Assembly: GCF_000374525.1 (NCBI RefSeq)
Contig: NZ_KB894571.1
Span: 62,001-126,000 of the forward strand
Length of the DNA stretch: 64,000 bases
Direction: 5' to 3'
DNA from: Amorphus coralli DSM 19760
Lineage (GTDB): Bacteria > Pseudomonadota > Alphaproteobacteria > Rhizobiales > Amorphaceae
Shown here: positions 1-8,870 of the stretch, in pieces
Position numbering within the stretch: position 1 is the first letter of the stretch
Layout of the letters: the number at the start of each line of letters is the position of its first letter
The notes under the pieces: model-generated
Seen by the model: only the letters and a program-made list of their open reading frames with translations
Databases searched by the model: none
What the model was told of the DNA's origin: nothing
Translations under genes and position numbers: made by a program

Positions 1-981
1 GAGCAGGGCCAGCGCCAGGTACAACAGGAACGGCTTCAGCTTCAGAACCGGTGCGATGGCCATCGCGCCCCAGATGCTGACCACCCCGCCGGACACGAGA
101 AAGGCCATCGCCGCGCCCTTCGACATGCCGTTATCGATCAGCGCCCGAACCAACGGCAAGGCGGCGTAGCCATCGATATAGGCCGGTGCCCCGACGAACA
201 CCGCCGCGGGGATCGCCCACCAGCTGTCTTCGCCCACATGCGCGGCCATCGCCCCGGGCGTCAGCGTCGCGTTGAGCACATATTCGGCGGCGAAGGCCGG
301 GATCAGGCAGACGACGATCAGCCGGCTGGTCGCCAGCGCCTGCCGGGCGAAGGCTCGACGACGCTGGGGCGTCCGCCAGATGCGCGGCTCGAACGGCAGT
401 CTGCCGCCGCAGCTTGTCTCGCCCAGCGCTTGCGCCAGCCGGCTGTCGCGCAGCGGTCGCAGCACCCAGTTCCGTTGCGCTACGACCGCCGTCACAAGCC
501 CACCGGCGACGCCGAGGGCTGCGGCGGCAAGCGTCTTGCCCACGGCGAAATTGACCCCCAGCGTTGCCACCGTGGCCGCCAGTATCGCCGGGTCGGTGAC
601 AGGGGAAGCCAGCCAGAACGCCATGATCGGGGCAAGCGGAACGCCCGCCACCAGAAGCCCGGCCATCAGTGGAAGGACCGTCACTCCGCAGACAGGGGTA
701 ATCGCTCCGATCGCCGAGGCGGCCAACACCGAGGTGGTTGTCCGGCCCTCGAAGGCCCGGGCAATGTGAGCATCGGCACGGCTGGCGATGATCCAGGCCG
801 CCACCACGATCCCGGGCACGATCAGCGGCGCGACGTCGATCAGGCTCACAACGGCGAACACGAGGGCACCGACGGCGTGGCCTGGCCAGAGGACGGAAAG
901 CATCGCCAACACCGCGACGGCCAGCGCCAGCAGTGCGGTCTTCCAGTCCGGAACGGTGGTCACTCGCGCTCTGCTGAACAT
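1..981 (-). CDS. YraQ/ArsP-type (DUF318) permease, truncated by window edge
   Basis: The minus-strand frame is open from an ATG at 981 to the first base of the window, giving 327 visible residues and no stop, so the C terminus lies outside. The product is a polytopic membrane protein with hydrophobic stretches throughout. A TPVCGVTVLPLM segment near residue 95, followed by an AFWLASPVTDP segment, resembles the conserved core of the COG0701 permease family, which includes the organoarsenical exporter ArsP; the usual second cysteine of a CxC-type motif is not present here. It lies divergent from the LysR gene at 1058, with a 76-bp shared promoter region, so that regulator probably controls it. 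Substrate unknown. Confidence 0.75.
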   Translation of the reverse strand, partial: MFSRARVTTVPDWKTALLALAVAVLAMLSVLWPGHAVGALVFAVVSLIDVAPLIVPGIVVAAWIIASRADAHIARAFEGRTTTSVLAASAIGAITPVCGVTVLPLMAGLLVAGVPLAPIMAFWLASPVTDPAILAATVATLGVNFAVGKTLAAAALGVAGGLVTAVVAQRNWVLRPLRDSRLAQALGETSCGGRLPFEPRIWRTPQRRRAFARQALATSRLIVVCLIPAFAAEYVLNATLTPGAMAAHVGEDSWWAIPAAVFVGAPAYIDGYAALPLVRALIDNGMSKGAAMAFLVSGGVVSIWGAMAIAPVLKLKPFLLYLALALL

Positions 982-1057
982 CGGCGTCTCCCCAAGATCG
1001 CTTGAACCCTAGGCGCAGCCAGATCATGATTGAAACGAATAGCTCCAATGATAGGCA

Positions 1058-1921
1058 TTGAGAAAACTGATGGCGCAGCTGGAAAGCGACCTCCTGCGGA
1101 CCTTTCTTGCGGTGGCAGAAGCAGGCAGCGTGACCGAGGGAGCTGCGCGCGTCTTCCGCTCCCAGTCTGCGGCCAGCCTGCAGCTCAAGCGGCTCGAGGC
1201 CACCGTTGCCCAACCCCTGTTCGAGCGCCACGGACGCGGCGTCACCCTCACCGATGCCGGTCGCAGGCTGCTGCCGGTCGCCCGCGAGGTGACCGAGCGC
1301 CTCGATGGCGCGTTGCGCGACCTTGCACCCGGCGGCCTGCGCGGCCGGCTGCGCCTCGGCATCCCCGACGATCAGGGGCGCACCCGCCTTGCCCGGATCA
1401 TCGCGACTGTCGCCCGCTCCCATCCGCTGCTGGAGCTGGAGGTCACGTGCGCGCTGAGCAAGTCTTTCTCCGATGATCTCGCCAGGGGGCGCCTCGACAT
1501 TGCCGTCTACGAGGTCGAGACGCCCGGTCCTGGCGAGGAACGCCTGACCCGGGAGCCGACTGTCTGGGTCAGCGCGCGCCATCGAAATATCGTCAATATC
1601 GATCCGTTGCCGGTGGCCCTGTTCGACCCCGCCTGCTGGTGGCGGGACGTGGCACTCGCGTCGCTGCGCCAGCGCGACAGGCCGTTTCGCATCGTCTTTT
1701 CCAGCCACAGCGTCGCCGGCGTGCTGGCGGCGGTGGAGACCGGCGTCGGCGTTGGCCTGCTGGGCCGGACCGCCATCGGCGACGACCTGGCGATCCTTGG
1801 CGAGGATCAGGGATTCGGCCCGACCCCGGACTCGATCCTGGTGCTCGCAACGGCACGGACGGAGGAGACGCCTGCCATCCAGGCCATGAAGGCGGCCATC
1901 CGGGCCGCCTTTCACGACTGA
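1058..1921 (+). CDS. LysR-family transcriptional regulator
   Basis: The 287-aa length is typical of the LysR family. Residues about 8-66 form the winged helix-turn-helix (LLRTFLAVAEAGSVTEGAA, then the LQLKRLE and LFERHGRGVTLT segments). The remainder is a periplasmic-binding-protein-like effector domain, with GVGVGLLGRTA near residue 230. Translation could begin at the ATG at 1058 or at the in-frame ATG at 1070 (MAQLESDLL), which is closer to the family's usual start. It is divergent from the permease ending the window at the left and is the likely regulator of that gene. The Rieske gene starts 195 bp downstream. Confidence 0.9.
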   Translation: MRKLMAQLESDLLRTFLAVAEAGSVTEGAARVFRSQSAASLQLKRLEATVAQPLFERHGRGVTLTDAGRRLLPVAREVTERLDGALRDLAPGGLRGRLRLGIPDDQGRTRLARIIATVARSHPLLELEVTCALSKSFSDDLARGRLDIAVYEVETPGPGEERLTREPTVWVSARHRNIVNIDPLPVALFDPACWWRDVALASLRQRDRPFRIVFSSHSVAGVLAAVETGVGVGLLGRTAIGDDLAILGEDQGFGPTPDSILVLATARTEETPAIQAMKAAIRAAFHD

Positions 1922-2116
1922 CGCGGCCTGAGGCCCAGGGGGCATGAAAAATGTAGAATCCAACTTGAAATCGGTTTCGTCCCCTCCGGCGGACGGGCTA
2001 GTTTGTCTGGAGTGAGAATAGATCCGGACTGCGCGCGCCGAGCCGGGTGCGCCACGGATCGGGGGTCGCCCGCCAGGGAACCACGGCCCGCGCGTTGAGA
2101 GGGGACGTGTCGCGCC

Positions 2117-3436
2117 ATGATGAGCGAACAGCAGAACGAGTTGCTGAGCCGGATCGGGCCGGGAACCGGGGCCGGCGCAGTGTTGCGCCAGTACTGGCAG
2201 CCGGCCGCGCTCGCCGAGGAGCTCGTCACCTCGCGGCCGGTGGTGCCGGTGCGGCTGCTCGGCGAGGATCTGGTCCTGTTCCGCGACAACTCCGGCAATC
2301 TGGGCCTGATCGACCGACGCTGCCCGCACCGCGGCGTCGACCTCTGCTTCGGCCGGCGCGAGGACAACGGCCTGCGCTGCCCCTTCCACGGCTGGCATTT
2401 CGATATCACCGGCCAGTGCGTCGAGCAGCCCGGCGAGCCGGAAGGCAGCCAGATGTACAAGAACATCCGCACCACCTCCTACCCGGTGTTGGAGAAGAAC
2501 GGCATCATCTTCGCCTTCATGGGCGAAGGCGATCCGCCGCCCTTCCCGGCCTTCGACTGCTTCGCCGCGCCGGACACCCACGTCTTTGCCTTCAAGGGAC
2601 TGTGGGAGTGCAACTGGCTGCAGGCGATGGAGGTGGGCATCGACCCCGCCCACGCTTCCTTCCTGCACCGCTTCCTCCAGGACGAGGATCCGAACGAGGG
2701 CTACGGCAAGCAGTTCCGCGACAAGGCGGCCAACACCGAGATCCCGATGACCCAGCTCCTGCGCGAATATCCGCGCCCGGAGATCAAGGTCGAGGACACG
2801 GAGTTCGGCCTGCGCCTCATCGCGCTGCGCCACATGGACGACGGCCGCAGCCACGTGCGCGTCACCAACCAGATCTTCCCCGAGGCGATCTGCATCCCGA
2901 TGTCGAACGAGATGACGATCACCCAGTGGCACGTGCCGATCGATGACGAGACCTGCTACTGGTACTCGATGTTCACGAGCTTCGGGAAACCCGTCGACAA
3001 GGCCGTGATGCGCGAGCAGCGGCTCAAGGAGCACCGGCTTCCCGACTACGCGCCGCTGAAGAACAAGCGTAACAATTACGGCTACGACCCTGACGAGCAG
3101 GAGAGCCTGACCTATACGGGCATGGGCCTCGACATCAACGTCCACGACCAGTGGGCGGTGGAGTCCATGGGCCGGATCCAGGACCGGACCATCGAGCATC
3201 TCGGCCGCACCGATGTCGGCATCAGCCGCAACCGGCGCAAGCTCCTCGCCGCCATCAAGTCCGTGGAGCAGGGAGACCTCTCCGCCCTGCCCATGTACGG
3301 CGAGGGCGAGATCGAGGCGATCCGCGGCCCCGGCTCCATCGATGCCATCGGCCTCACCGACGAGTGGGAAGAGGTCTGGCTGAAGGCCGAGTCCCAGCGC
3401 CGGTCTGCCAGCGACTGGGCCACAGCCCAGTCCTGA
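2117..3436 (+). CDS. Rieske non-heme iron aromatic-ring-hydroxylating oxygenase, alpha subunit
   Basis: The 439-aa protein matches the phthalate-4,5-dioxygenase-like branch of Rieske oxygenases, which use O2 and electrons from a reductase to hydroxylate or demethylate aromatic or amine substrates. The Rieske [2Fe-2S] ligands are C69-x-H71 and C88-x2-H91. The mononuclear iron site is D176, H179 and H184 in GIDPAHASFLHRF. The start is the first of two adjacent ATGs; GAGAGGGGA precedes it. No reductase or ferredoxin gene is in the window, so electrons must come from elsewhere. The next gene, a glutamine-synthetase-like ligase, suggests an amine substrate activated before oxygenation. Substrate specificity cannot be read from the sequence. 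Confidence 0.92.
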   Translation: MMSEQQNELLSRIGPGTGAGAVLRQYWQPAALAEELVTSRPVVPVRLLGEDLVLFRDNSGNLGLIDRRCPHRGVDLCFGRREDNGLRCPFHGWHFDITGQCVEQPGEPEGSQMYKNIRTTSYPVLEKNGIIFAFMGEGDPPPFPAFDCFAAPDTHVFAFKGLWECNWLQAMEVGIDPAHASFLHRFLQDEDPNEGYGKQFRDKAANTEIPMTQLLREYPRPEIKVEDTEFGLRLIALRHMDDGRSHVRVTNQIFPEAICIPMSNEMTITQWHVPIDDETCYWYSMFTSFGKPVDKAVMREQRLKEHRLPDYAPLKNKRNNYGYDPDEQESLTYTGMGLDINVHDQWAVESMGRIQDRTIEHLGRTDVGISRNRRKLLAAIKSVEQGDLSALPMYGEGEIEAIRGPGSIDAIGLTDEWEEVWLKAESQRRSASDWATAQS

Positions 3437-3552
3437 GGGATCGATGACCGTCCGGCCGTCGCCCGAACCGGAGGTCGGTCGGAACCACCCGTATGCCCCG
3501 TTGCGGGTCCCGTTTCGCGGCCAGCCGCCGCACCAAGCCTTGAGGATTTGAG

Positions 3553-5016
3553 ATGGCGCGTTCCGGCGGGGTCACGCTCGACGACGGACTGGTGGGCGGC
3601 TGCGGCCTTCTCGACGGGGCAGGGTTTGATGCCGCCCGCTCGGTGCTTGAGAAGGTCGACAATCTCGGGCTGGAGACGATCCGCCTCGCCTTCGTCGATC
3701 AGCACGGCATCCTGCGCGGCAAGGCGATCGTCGCCTCCGGGCTCGCCTCCGCCTTCAGGAACGGCGTGGCGATCACCTCGACATTGCTCCTCAAGGACAC
3801 CTCCCACCGCACAGTATTCCCCGTCTGGAGCGACGACATCGGCTTCGGTGCGGGCACGCTTACCGGCGCCGGCGACGTGCTCATGGTGCCGGACCCCACC
3901 ACCTTCCGGGTGCTGCCCTGGTCGCCGCACTCCGCCTCCATCCTTTGCGACGTGGCCTACAAGGACGGCGCGCCGCTGCCCTTCTCCTCGCGCTCGATTC
4001 TGAAATCGGCCAGCGCCCGGCTGGCAGACGCCGGCAAGACGATGGTCTGCGGCCTGGAGGTAGAGTTCCACGTCCTCAGGGTCGAGGATCCACGCCTCGC
4101 CCACTCCGACGCCGGCATGCCGGCCGCTCCGCCGTCGACGAGCCTCCTTTCCCACGGCTACCAGTACCTGACGGAATCCCGCTACGACGTCCTCGAGGAC
4201 GTCATGGACGACCTGCGCCGGGCGGCCCAGGGGCTGGACCTGCCGGTGCGCTCCATGGAGGCGGAGTTCGGCCCGAGCCAGTTCGAGTTCACCTTCGAGC
4301 CGGACGGTCCGCTGGCCCATGCCGATGCCATGGTGGTGTTCCGCTCGATGGTGAAAGAGGTGTGCCGCCGCAAGGGCCTGCACGCGACCTTCATGTGCCG
4401 GCCCAAGCTCGAGAACGCCGTCCCCAGCGGCTGGCACCTGCACCAGTCGATCGTCGATACCGCATCCGGCGGCAACCTGTTCATGCCCGCCGACGACGGC
4501 AGCCTGTCGCCCACGGCGAGTGCCTGGATCGCCGGGCTTCTCGCCCACGCAGAGGAAAGCTGTCTGCTCACCACGCCGACGGTAAACGGCTACAAGCGCT
4601 ACCAGCCGAACCTTCTGGCGCCGGACAGGGTTCAGTGGGGCCGCGACAACAAGGGCGCCATGATCCGTGCGCTGATGGCGCCGGGCGACAAGGCGAGCCG
4701 CATCGAGAACCGGGTCGCCGAGCCGGCCGCCAATCCCTACCTTTTCTTCGCCTCGCAGATCCTCGGCGGCCTCGACGGCATCGAAAGCGGCCTCACCGCG
4801 CCCGCCCCGGTCGAGAATCCCTACACCAGCAATGCGAAGGCCCTGCCGAAGAGCCTGATCGCGGCCATCGAACGCTTCGAGACGAGCGATTTCTACAAGC
4901 AGGCTCTCGGCGAGGACGTCGTCCGCTATCTCGCCACCATCAAGCGGGCCGAGTGGGACCGTTACCTCATGACCGTCTCGGAGTGGGAACAGAGCGAGTA
5001 TTTCGCGATCTTCTGA
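3553..5016 (+). CDS. Glutamine-synthetase-family ligase (gamma-glutamyl-amine synthetase type)
   Basis: The 487-aa protein has the complete glutamine-synthetase fold markers: metal-binding glutamates at E169 and E171 (GLEVEF) and E236/E238 (MEAEFG), the nucleotide/metal HLH at H295-H297 (GWHLHQS), and the substrate-site NGYKRY near residue 345-350. It is closer to the GlnT/PuuA/IpuC group, which joins glutamate to amines, than to housekeeping GlnA, because it carries the NLLAPDRVQWGRDN segment and lacks an evident adenylylation-type C terminus. It follows the Rieske gene by 116 bp on the same strand. In aniline degradation a GS-like enzyme makes gamma-glutamylanilide for a Rieske dioxygenase, so a similar amine pathway is plausible but unproven. 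Confidence 0.85.
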   Translation: MARSGGVTLDDGLVGGCGLLDGAGFDAARSVLEKVDNLGLETIRLAFVDQHGILRGKAIVASGLASAFRNGVAITSTLLLKDTSHRTVFPVWSDDIGFGAGTLTGAGDVLMVPDPTTFRVLPWSPHSASILCDVAYKDGAPLPFSSRSILKSASARLADAGKTMVCGLEVEFHVLRVEDPRLAHSDAGMPAAPPSTSLLSHGYQYLTESRYDVLEDVMDDLRRAAQGLDLPVRSMEAEFGPSQFEFTFEPDGPLAHADAMVVFRSMVKEVCRRKGLHATFMCRPKLENAVPSGWHLHQSIVDTASGGNLFMPADDGSLSPTASAWIAGLLAHAEESCLLTTPTVNGYKRYQPNLLAPDRVQWGRDNKGAMIRALMAPGDKASRIENRVAEPAANPYLFFASQILGGLDGIESGLTAPAPVENPYTSNAKALPKSLIAAIERFETSDFYKQALGEDVVRYLATIKRAEWDRYLMTVSEWEQSEYFAIF

Positions 5017-5029
5017 GGCGCAGAGATCG

Positions 5030-5605
5030 CTATCCCAGCCGCACCACGGTGAGCCGGTAGCGCGGATGCAGATAGTCGTGCTTCAGCTGCACGAGCCCGT
5101 GCAGCCGCAACTCGTCCAGGAACAGCTGCCCGGCCTCGTCACCGTCCAGGTCTGTGTCGCATTCGCCCAGCCAGTTGACGATCACGCAATCGCCCCCCGG
5201 CACCAGGTCCCGGGCAACGTGCTTCGCAAGCTCCGCGATCTCGGGCGCCGACAGGAAGTACAGGACCTCCGACAGCACGATGAGATCGTAACGCCCGTCC
5301 GGCCAATCCTCCGGCACCTCGCCCACGACGATCTCCGCGCCGGGCACGTCGGCCAGGCGGCGCGCCGCGACGTCCGCCGCCACCGGTGACACGTCGACAC
5401 CCACGTACCGGCCGCTGCGCAGAGCGAGCAGCTCACCGAGGACGGCAATCGAACAGCCGATCTCGAGGGTGCTGAGATAATGCTCGTTCGGCAACGCCGC
5501 GAGCGTGGTGCGGTATTTGTCGCGCTCGTAGAGGCTGGTCTCGTAGCCCCACGGGTCGGGATCGGTCCGGTACAGACCGTCGAAGACCTCACGTCGGTCG
5601 CTCAC
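5030..5605 (-). CDS. NodS-like class I SAM-dependent methyltransferase
   Basis: The 191-aa product has the SAM-binding motif I LEIGCSIAVLGELL at about residues 47-60 and the acidic GVDVSP strand at 69-74. Its N terminus (YRTDPDPWGYETSLYERDKY) is characteristic of the NodS/NoeA group of N-methyltransferases. NodS methylates the free amine of deacetylated chitooligosaccharides. I place the start at a GTG at 5605, which overlaps the deacetylase stop codon (GTGA); no ATG fits upstream. It is last in a four-gene minus-strand cassette with a PIG-L deacetylase directly before it, consistent with methylation of an amine released by that enzyme. Convergent with the ligase gene, 13 bp away. Confidence 0.85.
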   Translation of the reverse strand: MSDRREVFDGLYRTDPDPWGYETSLYERDKYRTTLAALPNEHYLSTLEIGCSIAVLGELLALRSGRYVGVDVSPVAADVAARRLADVPGAEIVVGEVPEDWPDGRYDLIVLSEVLYFLSAPEIAELAKHVARDLVPGGDCVIVNWLGECDTDLDGDEAGQLFLDELRLHGLVQLKHDYLHPRYRLTVVRLG

Positions 5606-6351
5606 GGGCGCCCCTCCCGGATGAAGATCTCCGGCGCCTCGATGAAGTGGTGCTGCAACGCGGGCTCCATCAGGAACCCGTCCGGATCGTCGTCGATCAG
5701 TCCCGTCATCTGCGAGCGGTGCGCCGCCACCGCCGCCTGCTTGCGGTCCCGCTCGCCGGATGTCTCCAGCCTCACGAGGGTGCCGGCGCGGCTCAGCCGG
5801 TCCGGCACCGCGTCCGCGAACCGTCCCCAGACCGGGTAGCTGAAATGCTGCAGGTCGGGCCGGCGGCGGCACAGGCTGGCGGCGATCGACGCCGTCGCCT
5901 CGTGATCGCAATGGGGATCGCCGCCCCAGGCCGACCACAGCGCGGTCGCGCCGACATGGTCCACCAGTCCGGCCAGCGCATCGACCAGCGGCGCGATCTC
6001 GCCCTCCGCCTTGGGCAACGCGCAATCGGGAACGCCCAGCCACAGCATCGCGTCCGCGGTGCCGGTGAGGATCTCCACCGACCGCTCCACCTCCGAGCGC
6101 CGCAGTGCGGCAAGCGCCTCGGGCCCATGTGTTTGCGAGTTGGGATGCGAGCGGCGCCCGTCGGTCATCACCGCCACCACCACCCGGTGGCCCGCCGCGC
6201 GCGCCTGCACGATGGCCGCGCCGCAGCCCAGCGCCTCGTCGTCGGGATGCGGCGCAAGCACCAGCACTGTCCCCGGGCCGGTCAGATCCTCGCCCGCCAC
6301 CCACGGGGCCTCGGCCGCGAGATCGAGAAGCGGACCGCGCGCCGCCCTCAC
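5602..6351 (-). CDS. PIG-L family deacetylase
   Basis: The 249-aa protein has the LmbE/PIG-L zinc motif PHPDDE at residues 34-39 and the second zinc-binding element HCDH at 147-150. The family hydrolyses N-acetyl groups, for example from GlcNAc-phosphatidylinositol, GlcNAc-inositol (MshB) and antibiotic intermediates. The chosen GTG start at 6351 overlaps the preceding gene's stop (GTGA), the same arrangement as at its own 3' end. No signal peptide is visible, so it acts in the cytoplasm. Its place between a glycosyltransferase/dehydrogenase pair and a NodS-like methyltransferase suggests it unmasks an amine on a sugar-containing product. Confidence 0.9.
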   Translation of the reverse strand: MRAARGPLLDLAAEAPWVAGEDLTGPGTVLVLAPHPDDEALGCGAAIVQARAAGHRVVVAVMTDGRRSHPNSQTHGPEALAALRRSEVERSVEILTGTADAMLWLGVPDCALPKAEGEIAPLVDALAGLVDHVGATALWSAWGGDPHCDHEATASIAASLCRRRPDLQHFSYPVWGRFADAVPDRLSRAGTLVRLETSGERDRKQAAVAAHRSQMTGLIDDDPDGFLMEPALQHHFIEAPEIFIREGRP

Positions 6352-7472
6352 CAGATCTCTCCCATCGGCGCGTCGCTCGCGGCGATCCGTGCGGCGGCCT
6401 TGGCGCGCTTCCCGTCGAGATTGGCCTGGCGCAGGAAGAAGCCGAGGTCGCGCCGGATGCGGTCGGCCGGGTGACCCTCGAAGAAGGACGCCGCGCCGAT
6501 CAGCCGGTCCACGGTCTCCATGACCGTCAGGCAGGCGCGCTCCACCGCCTCGCGGGCGAGCAGGACGTACGCGACCTCCGTGTCGCCGGCGCCGGGGCGT
6601 TCCACCCGGCGCGCTGCCGCCTCCACCCACAGCCGGCCGGTTTCGCAGACCATCGCCAGGTCGGCCAGGCGGGCGGCGGTGATCGGCTCGTCGGCAAATC
6701 CGCCGGCCTTCGCGTGCTGGCGCGCGCATTCCGCCAGCGATTCCATGCCGCCGACGTGCAGCGCGCAGTAGCGCCAGACCCCGCCCTCGAAATGCGGCTC
6801 GCGCAGCCAGTCCCCGGGGTCCCCGAGGCGGGCCTGCGCGTCGAGGGCGACGCCATCGAAGGTGTAGGTGCCGGAGAGCGTCGCCTTCATGCCCGAAGTG
6901 GTCCACGAGGTCATGTCCATCCGGTCGCGCAAATCGGTCGCCACGAGATAGAGCTGCGGACCGTCGTCGGTGCGCACGGAGACGATGGCCGGAGACACGA
7001 CGCCGAGCCCGGACGCGAACCGCTTTTCGCCCGACAGGACCAGCGTGCCCGCCTCCTGCGTGACGGTGAGCGGCCGCGCCCCGTCAGCGCCCCAGACACC
7101 CAGGATCGCGCCATCCGCAACTGCGGCCTTCACCGACGCGCGCTGCAGCGGGCTGGCATAGAGCGCCACGAGGCGCAGCGCGTTGAGATGGCCTTCGACG
7201 AGCCGACCAACGGAGAGGTTGGCACGGCCGATCCGGCGCAGGAGGCTGACGATCCCGTCGACGAGGGCGGCATCCGGCCACGGATCGGCATAGGTTGCGA
7301 GCCGGGCGAGGATCCCGGCGCGGCGCAGAACGGCGATGGACGGGGCGAGATCCTCCTCGCCGCGGTCGGCAGCGGCGGCATGGGTCTCGATCTCGGCGAA
7401 GGCATCCGCCTCGACCGCGCGACCCGGTGTTGCTCGCGCGGCTTCGCGCAGAATCGCGATGGGTTCACCCAT
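6348..7472 (-). CDS. Acyl-CoA dehydrogenase-like flavoprotein of the GT2/PIG-L cassette
   Basis: The 374-aa protein shows the acyl-CoA dehydrogenase fold: helical N domain, a central beta domain (GAILGVWGADGARPLTV and LVLSGEKRFASGLG) and a C-terminal four-helix domain. The catalytic glutamate of classical family members cannot be assigned with certainty, so it may use FAD for another oxidation or act on a carrier-bound acyl group. Its ATG overlaps the glycosyltransferase stop by 8 bp and its stop overlaps the PIG-L start, so it is co-transcribed. No acyl-CoA ligase or hydratase is adjacent, which argues against ordinary beta-oxidation. Confidence 0.82.
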   Translation of the reverse strand: MGEPIAILREAARATPGRAVEADAFAEIETHAAAADRGEEDLAPSIAVLRRAGILARLATYADPWPDAALVDGIVSLLRRIGRANLSVGRLVEGHLNALRLVALYASPLQRASVKAAVADGAILGVWGADGARPLTVTQEAGTLVLSGEKRFASGLGVVSPAIVSVRTDDGPQLYLVATDLRDRMDMTSWTTSGMKATLSGTYTFDGVALDAQARLGDPGDWLREPHFEGGVWRYCALHVGGMESLAECARQHAKAGGFADEPITAARLADLAMVCETGRLWVEAAARRVERPGAGDTEVAYVLLAREAVERACLTVMETVDRLIGAASFFEGHPADRIRRDLGFFLRQANLDGKRAKAAARIAASDAPMGEIW

Positions 7473-8706
7473 GTTCAGTCTCCCTTGCGCAGCAATGCGC
7501 GATCCAGCGTCGGGCTTCGTTCGGCGTGGCCGGGACCGGTCCGCCTCCCCGCAGCGATGTCACCAAACGCCGCATGGCCGGCAGTTCGTCGGCCACCCGC
7601 GCGAGGCTGATGCGCTGACGCTCGAGCAGCGGGCTTCGCTCCTCGATCCTTCGCCAGACCTCTCCGAAGAAAAGCCCCGATGCCGACGCTTCGTTCCCCG
7701 GGGTCACCCCGAGCGCCCGCAGCACCTCCGCGCCGAACGGCAGCCGCGCCTCGAAACAGCCGCGCAGCCTGCCCCGCGCCCATGCCCTCAGCGCCGCCCG
7801 CGACGCCGGCTCCACCGTGTCGTCGGCGGGCGCGTGATCGCCGGCGAGGCGTTCGGCCAGCGTCGTGGCCATGCCGCCGGATGCGCGACCGTCGAGCCGG
7901 AACGAGGTCGTCACCCGGGCGTCCGAAGAGTAGGTGACGAACAAATCGCGCGCCTCGGCCGCGGCCACGAAGGCCCTGTCCTCGCCGCAGGCCAGTGTCG
8001 GCATGCCGCCGATCTCGCTGTAAACGGACCGGCGCACGGCGAGGCTGGCGCCGCCGGCGCAGCGATGCCGCGGCAGCGGATCGTGGGCGCGCGGGTCGAG
8101 CCGCGCACCGAGTTCGATGCTGAGGTCGACATACTCGGCTTCCGAGCGATAGCCCGGCCCCATCAGCGCCAGCACCGGCCCGGCTTCCACCGGATCGATG
8201 TCGATCGCCCCGCACACCAGGTCGGCACCGCGATCGATGCCGGCGAGGTTCGCATCGACCCAGCCCCGGCCGACCCGGGTGTCGGCATCGGTGGTCATCA
8301 GCGTGCCGCGCGGATCGATCAGAGCCGACGCGAGGTCCAGCGCCAGCCGCCGCGCCGTCCCCGCATTGGCGAGCGGCTCGGGAAAGCCAACCGACAGCAC
8401 CAGGTGCGCGAGCCCGCTCTCGGAGAGGATGCGGCAGGCCCGGGCATAAGTGTCGTCCGTGGAATTGTTGACCAGAACCACCACGCCGCCGGCGCGGCGC
8501 GCGGCGCGCATGCTGCCGACGACCGCCTGCAGGCAGGGGCCGATGGCCTCCTCCTCGTTGCGTGCGGGAATGGCAACGGCATAGCGGCACCCGGCGGCCC
8601 AGCGGGCCATCGCTGGAGGCGACAGCGCGCGGCTGCCGGTGAACGGAGGCAGGTCGAGAAGCAGGATCGGGTCGGCGGGGAACACCGACGGGCAATGGGC
8701 GGTCAT
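7465..8706 (-). CDS. GT-A fold (family 2-like) glycosyltransferase
   Basis: The 413-aa protein begins its GT2-like domain at about residue 42 with AVAIPARNEEEAI, carries VLVNNSTDDT near 77-86 and has the metal-binding DAD at 140-142 (TTDADTRVGRGW). A CGEDRAF segment further on corresponds to the ED acceptor region. There is no strong transmembrane segment, so it is likely cytosolic or peripheral. I start it at the ATG at 8706; a longer open frame upstream runs antiparallel to non-homologous sequence and is not coding. It is first in the four-gene cassette, with a 164-bp upstream gap that should hold the promoter. Confidence 0.87.
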   Translation of the reverse strand: MTAHCPSVFPADPILLLDLPPFTGSRALSPPAMARWAAGCRYAVAIPARNEEEAIGPCLQAVVGSMRAARRAGGVVVLVNNSTDDTYARACRILSESGLAHLVLSVGFPEPLANAGTARRLALDLASALIDPRGTLMTTDADTRVGRGWVDANLAGIDRGADLVCGAIDIDPVEAGPVLALMGPGYRSEAEYVDLSIELGARLDPRAHDPLPRHRCAGGASLAVRRSVYSEIGGMPTLACGEDRAFVAAAEARDLFVTYSSDARVTTSFRLDGRASGGMATTLAERLAGDHAPADDTVEPASRAALRAWARGRLRGCFEARLPFGAEVLRALGVTPGNEASASGLFFGEVWRRIEERSPLLERQRISLARVADELPAMRRLVTSLRGGGPVPATPNEARRWIAHCCARETEHG

Positions 8707-8870
8707 GCGCGCGCGTCCCGCGCGCTGCGGCGATTGGCTGACATGGGGCGATCCGCAACATCCGACGACGCCGGGTCGCCGCAGCCGGAGCCGGCTACGG
8801 ACAATCTCGGCGCGATCAGAACGGCAATGCGCCCGCTTTTGTTCCTCCGGGCGGCAACCGGCGGGTTGCG

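Noticed and set aside
131-3199. Very long open frame (over 1000 codons) on the minus strand
   Set aside because: It runs antisense to the LysR and Rieske genes and out of frame with the real permease; composition is the Arg/Ala/Gly-rich pattern of a high-GC shadow frame.
8854-8869. Short GCAACC/GGTTGC hairpin downstream of the Mo-subunit gene as terminator
   Set aside because: Only six base pairs and no U-tract on the minus strand; too weak to call.
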